Of a stretch of DNA of 64,000 bases, positions 8,303-15,434 are shown piece after piece. Position 1 is the first letter of the stretch, and every line of letters starts with the position of its first letter. The notes under the pieces are model-generated. The model was not told where the DNA came from. It ran no database searches and saw only the letters and a program-made list of their open reading frames with translations. The translations under genes and the position numbers were made by a program. Where the stretch lies: NCBI GenBank assembly GCA_900766135.1, contig CAAFUF010000023.1, positions 1 through 64,000 on the forward strand. Direction: 5' to 3'. Source of the stretch: Paenibacillaceae bacterium (GTDB lineage: Bacteria; Bacillota; Bacilli; Paenibacillales; Paenibacillaceae).

Positions 8303-8623
8303 TCAATGCGTATAGTTGTACGGATCGCACGGGTAATCCATAACGACGATTCCTTCAACAAACGGGCCAATGGATTGCAATAATTCTTGATGCAAGGGAT
8401 GCTGAATATAGTCCCGGCAAGCCTGTTGATCCTTGAACGTGACTCTGATTCCCAACGTAAACCCGTGCATATGCGCTATTTCCTCCGTAACGTTAATCCC
8501 GGCGCTAAGCTCCACAATCCCCGGAATGTTCCCTTTAAAGTCGTGGGCGCGCTTTATTGCACTTTCTTTTATTTCAATAGAAACATCGGGCTTGAATTTC
8601 AATAGCACGATATGCTCAAACAT
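8303..8623 (-). CDS. Dabb-family (stress-responsive alpha-beta barrel) protein
   Basis: A 106-residue protein starting MFEHIVLLKFKPDVS, a signature opening of the Dabb dimeric alpha-beta barrel family, with HGFTLGIRVTFKDQQACRDY and HPLHQELL following. GGAGGT lies six bases before the ATG at 8623, so the longer frame to 8695 is not used. Dabb proteins are small dimers of mostly unknown role; some are enzymes acting on phenolic or polyketide compounds. It lies between a flavin reductase and arsR on the same strand, suggesting one transcript. Confidence 0.82.
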   Translation of the reverse strand: MFEHIVLLKFKPDVSIEIKESAIKRAHDFKGNIPGIVELSAGINVTEEIAHMHGFTLGIRVTFKDQQACRDYIQHPLHQELLQSIGPFVEGIVVMDYPCDPYNYTH

Positions 8624-8646
8624 CTTACTACCTCCAAGTTTCCCGT

Positions 8647-9216
8647 TTATTTTTGACTTTGGAGATGCTTCGATTGGGAAAGCTCCTCCATCCATTTCAT
8701 GAAATTGTCGGTTACAAGATCAAGGTACTGAATGGTAGATTCATCGTTCAGATCCCCCTTCTCATCAAGCTTCTCATGTACAAGTCCTATGTACACTTCG
8801 TTTCCGGGCAACAGCGGCGAGGAAATACCGGATGAGAACAGAATGTCACGCAAATGGCCCTGCGCTTTGACCGATCCCAGCAATCCCATGGAAGATCCGA
8901 TGATCCATGAGGGCTTCCCGATCATGACTCGATCCACACGGGATAACCAGTCAATCGCGTTCGCCATGACGCCGGGAATGGTCGAATTATATTCCGGTGT
9001 GATCCATAACACCGCGTCGGCAGCAGCGACTTTCGCCTTGAAATCGATAACCTGCTGGGGCGAGGTAGACTCGATATCCTGATCGTAAAAGGGGAGGTCC
9101 CGAATGTTCAGCACATCCAACTGAAAAAGATGCTGATAACGGTTTTGAATATAACGAGCTAACTTCAGGTTGTATGATTCCTTGCGAATGCTTCCGACTA
9201 TGGCGGCTACTTTCAT
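8647..9216 (-). CDS. NADPH-dependent FMN reductase
   Basis: A 189-residue flavodoxin-like quinone/azo-type reductase. The phosphate-binding GSIRKESYN is near the N terminus, the family PEYNSTIPGVMANAIDWLSR motif is central and GSSMGLLGSVKAQGHLRD follows. I start at the second ATG (9216), which has GAGGAG six bases upstream; the first ATG overlaps the ribosome site. It probably reduces quinones, azo dyes or other electrophiles in the cytoplasm. It is the first gene of the run with Dabb, arsR and the MFS exporter, a plausible detoxification set. Confidence 0.88.
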   Translation of the reverse strand: MKVAAIVGSIRKESYNLKLARYIQNRYQHLFQLDVLNIRDLPFYDQDIESTSPQQVIDFKAKVAAADAVLWITPEYNSTIPGVMANAIDWLSRVDRVMIGKPSWIIGSSMGLLGSVKAQGHLRDILFSSGISSPLLPGNEVYIGLVHEKLDEKGDLNDESTIQYLDLVTDNFMKWMEELSQSKHLQSQK

Positions 9217-9293
9217 TTTCATCTCCTCAATGATAGGGTCTGAATGGAGTTGAACAGGTGGGGCCGATCATCGCTGTCTATCCATTCTTGCTA

Positions 9294-9379
9294 TCCTCCT
9301 AAGGAGGACATAAACTAGTCTAAAAGAACCCGAAGAGGCTAGGAAGAGATCTAGTTATCGTAGGATTGGGAATCCTACG
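9294..9379. promoter_or_regulatory. Two perfect inverted repeats in the divergent region
   Basis: TCCTCCT-A-AGGAGGA (9294-9308) and CGTAGGATT-GGG-AATCCTACG (9359-9379) lie between the FMN reductase and the XRE regulator. The second sits 31 bases before the XRE start and is a good autoregulatory operator candidate. Confidence 0.5.
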
Positions 9380-9409
9380 TTTTAGGGATGGGCAGGAGGC
9401 ATGGAGATC

Positions 9410-10267
9410 ATGGCAAACAGATTGGACCGTTATGAGGAATTGTCCCGTTTTTTGCGTTCACGCCGTGAACGGGTAACCCCAGAGCAAGTCGGGTTGCCGG
9501 ATTCCGGACGCAGACGTACCCCCGGACTTCGCCGCAGCGAGGTAGCTCTGCTGGCCGACGTGGGATTGGATTGGTACACCTATTTGGAACAAGGGCGTCA
9601 TATTAACGTATCCGCTGAGGTCCTTGATCGAATCGCGAAAGTGTTTCGGTTAGATGAATCGGAACGCAGCCATCTGTACCATCTTGCCCGCAAGCAATTT
9701 CCCTTGACCGGTACGAAGCAACCCTCTAAGGTAATGCCGGAACTTCAGCGTTTTTTGGATAGCCAGAATCTATCCCCTGCGAATGTCATGGATGCGCGCA
9801 TGAACATCATTGCCTGGAATGAGGCCTACTGCGCCTTAAATGGGAATCTCACGGTGATGTCGGAAAGGGAGCGGAATTTGGTCTGGATGACGTTTACTTC
9901 TCCCCGTTTCCGCTATATGAAGGGAGATCAATGGGAACTGCATGCCAGGCGAATCGTTGCTAATTTCCATGCCGGGTATGCGCGTCACGTCGACGATCCT
10001 TGGTGGTCCGAGCAGTTCGAGGCACTTTCACAGGCTAGCAGGGAGTTTCGAGAATTTTGGGATTCTCACGAGGTTCTCGATGCGATTGATGCTCCTAAGA
10101 CGCTGCATTGTCCGAATCTCGGGATCTTGAATTTTGATCTTGTTTCGTTTCATTACTTGAACGATTCGAATTTGACCGTTTCCATTCATGTCCCTCATCC
10201 CGATGGCACGGTGGATAAGATGCAGCAACTGTTAATCGGTGATCAGAGTCAAGGGAGCAGTCCATGA
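9410..10267 (+). CDS. XRE-family regulator with MmyB-like ligand domain
   Basis: The N-terminal helix-turn-helix (about residues 5-85) contains RRTPGLRRSEVALLADVGLD and TYLEQGRH, typical of the actinobacterial-type XRE/MmyB group. The C-terminal MLTR ligand-binding domain shows MNIIAWNEAYCAL, ERNLVWMTF and a late DLVSFHYLND. This domain is thought to bind fatty-acid-like ligands. I prefer the ATG at 9410, ten bases after AGGAGG, to the one at 9401. Its stop overlaps the next start by four bases (ATGA), coupling it to a WYL regulator. The pairing of two regulators in one operon is unusual. Confidence 0.85.
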   Translation: MANRLDRYEELSRFLRSRRERVTPEQVGLPDSGRRRTPGLRRSEVALLADVGLDWYTYLEQGRHINVSAEVLDRIAKVFRLDESERSHLYHLARKQFPLTGTKQPSKVMPELQRFLDSQNLSPANVMDARMNIIAWNEAYCALNGNLTVMSERERNLVWMTFTSPRFRYMKGDQWELHARRIVANFHAGYARHVDDPWWSEQFEALSQASREFREFWDSHEVLDAIDAPKTLHCPNLGILNFDLVSFHYLNDSNLTVSIHVPHPDGTVDKMQQLLIGDQSQGSSP

Positions 10268-11211
10268 ACAAAACAGATCGTATGTTGGCCATCGTGCTGG
10301 AGCTGCAAGGCAGGCGAGTGGTACGCGCCGAAGATTTGGCGGCATTGTTTGAAACCAGTGTGAGGACCATCTATCGCGACATTCAGGCGCTCAGTGAAGC
10401 AGGCGTTCCGATTATAGGCACTACCGGCACAGGGTATTCCTTAATGGAGGGATATTTTCTGCCTCCGATCCGTTTTACCATAGAGGAAGCCGTGACCTTG
10501 CTTATAGGAACCGATTTTGTCGAGCAACGATTTGATGATGATTATCGGGATAGGGCCAATGTGGCTAGGAGGAAAATCGAGGTCACGCTATCAGACAGTA
10601 TCCGCAGCGAGACTTCCCGTATCCGCAAGTCGCTGCGCTTGCTCGCTCCTCTCAAACGGGCAGCTCCGTCAAACGAAAGGGAAAATCTCGATAAGGTCCG
10701 CCGAGCTCTATTCGATGGGCGAAAGATCCGATTTCATTATTCGAAAAGAATGACAGATTCCACGGGGAGCCGCCATAGCGAACGTACTGTAGCTCCCTAT
10801 GGCCTAGTACTCATTGAAGGGTCTTGGATGCTTGTGGCCCGGTGTGATCTACGCCAAGACATCCGCCATTTCCGGTTGTCCCGAATGACGGATTTGATCG
10901 AACTGGACGAACGATTCGAACTCCCGGAGCACTTTGATTTAAGGGAGTATACACCTATGGATGATCGCCACTTGCGAGTAAGCCTTCGATTTGACCCTGA
11001 CCTCTCAGATAAGGTGAAGGAATCGAACTATCCTTACGTAGAGGATATGAAAGAGCATCCAGATGGATTGGATGTGGTCTTACGCGTTCGTCAGCCGGAT
11101 GAATTGCTGCCATGGGTGCTCGGCTGGGGAGCGGGCGTAACCGTGTTAGAACCCGAATCATTCCGAAATCGGATTCAAGAGGAAGTCCAAAGAATTCTAA
11201 AACGCTACTGA
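10264..11211 (+). CDS. WYL-domain transcriptional regulator (YafY type)
   Basis: A 315-residue protein. The N-terminal HTH_11 domain contains VRAEDLAALFETSVRTIYRDIQ. A WYL domain at about 130-215 shows RKIRFHYSKR, APYGLVLIEGSWMLVARC and RHFRLSRM, and a WCX-like C-terminal domain follows (VLGWGAGVTVLEP). WYL domains sense small ligands or nucleic-acid ends. It is translationally coupled to the XRE regulator, and the operon terminator starts within the stop codon. No metabolic gene is in the operon, so targets lie elsewhere, perhaps the divergent FMN reductase. Confidence 0.88.
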   Translation: MNKTDRMLAIVLELQGRRVVRAEDLAALFETSVRTIYRDIQALSEAGVPIIGTTGTGYSLMEGYFLPPIRFTIEEAVTLLIGTDFVEQRFDDDYRDRANVARRKIEVTLSDSIRSETSRIRKSLRLLAPLKRAAPSNERENLDKVRRALFDGRKIRFHYSKRMTDSTGSRHSERTVAPYGLVLIEGSWMLVARCDLRQDIRHFRLSRMTDLIELDERFELPEHFDLREYTPMDDRHLRVSLRFDPDLSDKVKESNYPYVEDMKEHPDGLDVVLRVRQPDELLPWVLGWGAGVTVLEPESFRNRIQEEVQRILKRY

Positions 11212-11237
11212 CATCACGTTGTCAGTAGCGTTTTTTT
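11199..11237 (+). terminator. Terminator of the XRE-WYL operon
   Basis: AACGCTACTGACA (11201-11213) pairs with TGTCAGTAGCGTT (11220-11232), followed by a T-run. It overlaps the stop codon. Its TGACATCACGTTGTCA core recurs in the terminator at 37304. Confidence 0.9.
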
Positions 11238-11291
11238 AGAATTGGACAGGTAAATGCAAAGTGAGATAAATATTAGGAAGGATGATAACTT

Positions 11292-11699
11292 GTGAATTTC
11301 GCTTCGGTACGCATCATTACGGACGACGTGGATCGCCTCGTCGAGTTCTATGAGAAAGTCATGGGGATTGCGGCGGAGCGACCCGTGCCCGTATTTGCCG
11401 AACTCGTCTTGCCCTCATGCACTCTTGCTATCGGCCACTCTCAGACGACGCAGCTATTCGGCGCCGGTTCCGCAGTGGGGGCCAATCATCCCACGGTCAT
11501 TCTTGAGTTTCGCGTCGACGATGTCGAAGCCGAATATGTGCGCTTGAAGCCATTTGTCGATGAGTGGGTCATGGAACCGACCATGATGCCGTGGGGGAAT
11601 CGTTCCATGCTGTTCCGCGATCCCGACGGCAACCTGCTTAACCTCTTCCAGCCGGTGACCGAGGATGCGAAGAAACGGTTTAGGGGTAGACCTTCTTAG
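11292..11699 (+). CDS. VOC-superfamily (glyoxalase-like) protein
   Basis: A 135-residue single-chain vicinal-oxygen-chelate protein: NFASVRIITDDVDRLVEFYEKVMG at the start, TVILEFRVDDVEAEY in the middle and MLFRDPDGNLLNLFQP at the end. The paired beta-alpha-beta-beta-beta halves are clear. It begins with GTG at 11292, with AGGAAGG ten bases upstream. VOC proteins include glyoxalases, dioxygenases and antibiotic-binding proteins. The role here is open, and it stands alone between two terminators. Confidence 0.82.
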   Translation: MNFASVRIITDDVDRLVEFYEKVMGIAAERPVPVFAELVLPSCTLAIGHSQTTQLFGAGSAVGANHPTVILEFRVDDVEAEYVRLKPFVDEWVMEPTMMPWGNRSMLFRDPDGNLLNLFQPVTEDAKKRFRGRPS

Positions 11700-11734
11700 G
11701 TTTATAACTTACGACAAATCGGACCCTAAAAACC

Positions 11735-11780
11735 AAGCCTGCGATGGGAAAATTTCACTTGCCCTCCGCAGGCTTTTCTG
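11735..11780 (+). terminator. Terminator after the VOC gene
   Basis: AAGCCTGCG (11735-11743) pairs with CGCAGGCTT (11767-11775), followed by TTCTG. The loop is long (23 bases), so it may be modest in strength. Confidence 0.55.
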
Positions 11781-11959
11781 TTATCTTTGATAGTAACAAA
11801 ATGTTATTAACAATATGATACTAAGTATCATTTCCATTTTTCCCTGTAGCAGCATGAAAAAGCTAGGACTAACGCTGGGGAAGTTAAAACTATTTCGGGG
11901 AGCTGAACGGTTAGAAACAGGAGCTCATTTGGAATCGAAAAAACAAGGAGGTACCCTCA

Positions 11960-12844
11960 ATGGATTTGTTGGATCGGGACGGACTTACGGAACGCGAATT
12001 TTTGGAGCAATACCGGGTTGGAGATTACGAGCGGCCTTCGCTGGCAGCCGATATGGTGATCTTTACGGTTACGGATCAGGAGGTGGACAGTTATCGCAAA
12101 TTACCGGACAAAGAGCTCCGTATTTTGCTCATTCGCCGGGGAGGTCACCCTTTCCTGGGGAAGTGGGCGCTGCCGGGGGGCTTTGTTCGGCCCAACGAGA
12201 CGACGGAGCAGGCCGCGGTAAGGGAGCTGCGTGAGGAAACCGGCGTGGACGACGTTTATTTGGAGCAGTTGTATACGTTCAGTGATGTCGGGAGAGACCC
12301 CCGAGCCTGGGTCATCAGCTGCAGCTACATGGCGCTGATTAACAGCGACAAGTTGGAGCTTAAGGCGGGGGACGACGCGGCCGACGCCGCCTGGTTTACG
12401 GTATCCTATCGGCTGCTGCGGGAGCAGAAAGAGCTGATGGAGGAAGGGTACGTCAAGACCCAGGAGTATGAACTCAAGCTAAGCGGTGATGAGGAGCTTT
12501 CGGCGGTTGTGGCGAGGACGTTGACCGTGAAGCCTGCCTCGACGAGCACGGATTATAAGATCGTATCGAATAACGGATTGGCTTTCGACCATGCAATGAT
12601 TATCGCATTCGCGATCGAGCGGCTGCGGGGGAAGGTGAATTATACAGATATTGCGCTGCACTTGATGCCAAAGCTATTTACCTTGACGGAATTGCAGCAG
12701 GTTTATGAGATCATTATGGACAAAGAGCTGTTAAAGGCGGCCTTCCGGCGTAAGGTGGCCGATCTCGTGGCGGAGACGGATGAATACACCGAAAAGGCGG
12801 GGCATCGGCCCTCTCGCTTGTATCGGAGAAAACTGGAGGAATAA
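11960..12844 (+). CDS. NrtR-like Nudix/winged-helix regulator or ADP-ribose hydrolase
   Basis: A 294-residue fusion of an N-terminal Nudix domain and a C-terminal winged helix (about 215-290), the NrtR architecture. NrtR represses NAD-synthesis genes and is released by ADP-ribose. The Nudix box at 74-96 is intact by consensus (G74, E80, R88, E89, E92, E93, G95), so hydrolysis of ADP-ribose is also possible. The C-terminal part contains VNYTDIALHLMPKLFTLTELQQVYEI and FRRKVADL, the usual NrtR wHTH. AGGAGG precedes the ATG. The next gene, a NADAR-family protein, begins three bases after its stop, tying both to ADP-ribose or NAD chemistry. Confidence 0.85.
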   Translation: MDLLDRDGLTEREFLEQYRVGDYERPSLAADMVIFTVTDQEVDSYRKLPDKELRILLIRRGGHPFLGKWALPGGFVRPNETTEQAAVRELREETGVDDVYLEQLYTFSDVGRDPRAWVISCSYMALINSDKLELKAGDDAADAAWFTVSYRLLREQKELMEEGYVKTQEYELKLSGDEELSAVVARTLTVKPASTSTDYKIVSNNGLAFDHAMIIAFAIERLRGKVNYTDIALHLMPKLFTLTELQQVYEIIMDKELLKAAFRRKVADLVAETDEYTEKAGHRPSRLYRRKLEE

Positions 12845-12847
12845 CGG

Positions 12848-13393
12848 ATGATTTACAATCTCGATGAACTAAGAAAAGCTTATAACGGTGGAAAAACATT
12901 TAAGTTTGTATTTTTTTGGGGTCATACGCCGCCTAAGGACGGGAGCGTTGACAAAAGCTGCTTCAGCCAGTGGTGGATGTGCCCGTTCACGGTAGAGGGG
13001 ACGGAGTATTCCTGTGCCGAGCAGTTTATGATGGCCGAGAAGGCAAGGCTGTTCGGCGACCACGAAATGCTGGAGTCGATCCTTACCGCGAAGCATCCCA
13101 AGGTGATGAAGGCTTATGGGCGTGCGGTCCGAAACTTCGACAAGGAGACTTGGGATAAAGAAGGCTACGGCATCGTCAAAAGAGCCAGCTTGGCCAAGTT
13201 TTCGTAGAATCCGGAGCTTGGCGATTATCTCAAGTCGACGAAGAACCGCATCCTCGTCGAAGCCAGCCCGCGGGACCGGATTTGGGGGATCGGCATGGGC
13301 CAGTCTAATCCGGATGCGGAGAATCCCATAAAGTGGCGAGGCCGAAACCTACTAGGGTTCGCGTTGACCGAAGCGCGGGATGAGTTGTTGTAA
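12848..13393 (+). pseudogene. NADAR-family (YbiA-like) gene with an internal amber stop
   Basis: The frame encodes 181 residues of the NADAR family (N-glycosidase/ADP-ribose related, as YbiA). Motifs are FFWGHTPP, CFSQWWMCPF, YSCAEQFMMAEKARLFGD, then after the stop DRIWGIGMG and NLLGFALTEARDELL. A TAG at 13205-13207 interrupts it where related proteins, as I recall them, have Gln (AKFS-Q-NPEL), consistent with a single C-to-T change. Both halves stay in one frame with no other lesion, so the mutation looks recent, or the stop may be read through. GGAGG eight bases before the ATG lies within the end of the Nudix gene. Confidence 0.85.
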
Positions 13394-13527
13394 AGATCGC
13401 TTTTTTGGCAGACATAGGTAACGGGATTGCTCGAACGAAGTTCTAGAAATTAGGTAAGAAGCAGGTAGATTAGGCACAACCGTTCTTTATAATGGAAATA
13501 GGCCCGATATAGCGAGCAAGCAATAGA

Positions 13528-13887
13528 GTGGTGAAAAATATCGCGCTGCGAAACCAACCCTATTACGAAGTCATGAGTCAGGAGGAGTTCGAGGAGCTTT
13601 GGCACGAGCAGCTTCAACTCGGTATGGAAGACTGGCATCGAACCCAAAGCCGGTTTCCTGTCGGAACCCGAGTGGAAGGGTATATCGAAGTTTTTTATCC
13701 GCAAGGCACCTTAATTAACTTGCTTGCACCTCAGGCTGTAGGGATCACGGACACCTCCGCTTTGAAATCCGAGACCCCTGCCGAATGGATGTACCCGCGC
13801 TATCGCGTGATCGCCGAAGTATCCGGATACGATGAAGATCATCAGTGGGTACTTCTTACCCGTGCCGAAGTTATGGGAAAGGAGTGA
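13528..13887 (+). CDS. Hypothetical protein with a possible S1-like/OB segment
   Basis: A 119-residue acidic protein I do not recognise. After an N-terminal charged helix (MSQEEFEELWHEQLQLGMED), the stretch FPVGTRVEGYIEVFYPQG followed by a valine-rich strand and a late RYRVIAEVSGYDEDHQWVLL looks like a small beta-barrel, in the manner of S1/OB folds. The start is uncertain: GTG-GTG at 13528 lacks a clear ribosome site, and the ATG at 13573 is an alternative. It ends four bases before the convergent TPR-SUKH gene. Confidence 0.55.
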   Translation: MVKNIALRNQPYYEVMSQEEFEELWHEQLQLGMEDWHRTQSRFPVGTRVEGYIEVFYPQGTLINLLAPQAVGITDTSALKSETPAEWMYPRYRVIAEVSGYDEDHQWVLLTRAEVMGKE

Positions 13888-13891
13888 ACGA

Positions 13892-15274
13892 CTAGGCTTC
13901 GTTTAACTTCGCAATGACTTCCGCTGCATAGGAATCGGTAAACCGAATCATCCTGTGATCCTGTACAATCCGCCCTTCTTTCTTGCGGACATCAAGCCAA
14001 TCGGTAAGGAAGGAGGGAGCATATCCACCTTGGCCGAATCCCTTGCCAAACGCGATGATGTTCTCGTAGGCCGCCACATACTGATCACGGCTGGTGTCCG
14101 GATAGGACTTCGTATATAACCAAAACTGCACATCATACATGGCATACGATAATTCATCGGCATGGAACGAAAAACCGCCTTTCGCTTCGACAATCCGCGT
14201 ACAGATCCCGCGAATTTTCTGTTCCACTTGTTCCACTTCGGTTACCCGGGAGCACAGCTCCGCAAGCAGAGGAGAAAATGCCCCGTGCGCTACTTTATCC
14301 AGGGCTTCTTCTTTGTCCTCCGCCGAAGTATCATATTCTTCATCGTTCACCAGGCCTCGAATAAAGGCTTCGAAATTGGCTGCCAGAAAGGTAATCTCAT
14401 AATCATCTTCCTGATCGACGTGAACGACTTCGGGTTCGCCCTCTCTGCCGCAAGCTCGATAGTCCAACATGACGACATCATGACCGGCCGAAGGGCAATC
14501 GCAGATGACGACGCCGATGTCAGGATATCCCCATTCCTCAATCATAAATCGGCTACCCAAGTCCCCGCATAAGGAATAGCTTTTCTCGCGGCCAATTCCC
14601 ATAATCCCTGTAATGGCAATATGATCCTCGGCCCAAGAAGTCGGTTCCTCTGTCGGAAAATTGGTGTTCTTCGGCACTCCGCCATTCTGATGCTTCATCA
14701 GCTGAATATAAGCGGAGGGAAGCTTGTAACCCAGCTCTTGCTCGATCGAAGTGATGAGCTCATCCGTAGGGGGCGCAGATTGGTAAGCTTCGCGTGCATA
14801 CTCGCTGTCCTCCCAAAAATCAGCTAACCAGCCATCAGAAAAGTAAACCTTCTCCTTGGCCGAACCGCCATGTTCCATGGAAGCCGCCTTCTTGGCGAGC
14901 CGAAGTTCTTCTCTCTTTTGCTTCTCCGCTTTTTGAATGCTCTGTCTTAAAAAGTATTCCGTATTTTGAATGCCAGGTTCTAACTGATCGGACCTACGGA
15001 AAGCTTGAGCCGCTTCCTCATATCGCTTTAGATAATAAAGAGCAAAGCCTACCCGATAATGCCAGAGAGGGTCCTGTTTGCCCGCCTCGGAAATGTGATC
15101 AAATTGAGAGAGGGCTTCCTCGTAAAACCCCAAATTGTTATAAGCTCTGGCCAAATGGCTGATCGTTTCATAGTTCCGTTCTTCATCAGGAATTGCTAAA
15201 AGCGCATCGACGATTCGCTGATGTTCGTCGGCTTCATACCACTCGTTTAATTGATCCAAAAGCCTTTGTTCCAT
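13892..15274 (-). CDS. TPR-SUKH (SMI1/KNR4) protein
   Basis: A 460-residue cytoplasmic protein. TPR-like helices cover about 15-125 (ISHLARAYNNLGFYEEALSQ and FALYYLKRYEEAAQAF), a charged linker follows, and then a SUKH domain from about 169 with TDELITSIEQELGYKLPSAYIQLM-type sequence and a GHDVVMLDYRACG strand. The last 130 residues are helical and unassigned. SUKH domains are frequent immunity proteins against polymorphic toxins, but no toxin gene is adjacent. The start at 15274 has GGGAGGT close upstream; the longer frame is rejected. Confidence 0.78.
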   Translation of the reverse strand: MEQRLLDQLNEWYEADEHQRIVDALLAIPDEERNYETISHLARAYNNLGFYEEALSQFDHISEAGKQDPLWHYRVGFALYYLKRYEEAAQAFRRSDQLEPGIQNTEYFLRQSIQKAEKQKREELRLAKKAASMEHGGSAKEKVYFSDGWLADFWEDSEYAREAYQSAPPTDELITSIEQELGYKLPSAYIQLMKHQNGGVPKNTNFPTEEPTSWAEDHIAITGIMGIGREKSYSLCGDLGSRFMIEEWGYPDIGVVICDCPSAGHDVVMLDYRACGREGEPEVVHVDQEDDYEITFLAANFEAFIRGLVNDEEYDTSAEDKEEALDKVAHGAFSPLLAELCSRVTEVEQVEQKIRGICTRIVEAKGGFSFHADELSYAMYDVQFWLYTKSYPDTSRDQYVAAYENIIAFGKGFGQGGYAPSFLTDWLDVRKKEGRIVQDHRMIRFTDSYAAEVIAKLNEA

Positions 15275-15434
15275 TTCAACCTCCCGAATTATTACCAACA
15301 TAGGTCCAGTGGCTTTTTTTATTTCATTCATTATTTAGTATAATGACTAGATTATAAGAGTAGGAAATCTACATACATAATAACCAATTTGGCACACCAA
15401 TGGAACTGGGTGGATGTAAGGGGAAGGAAACGGG

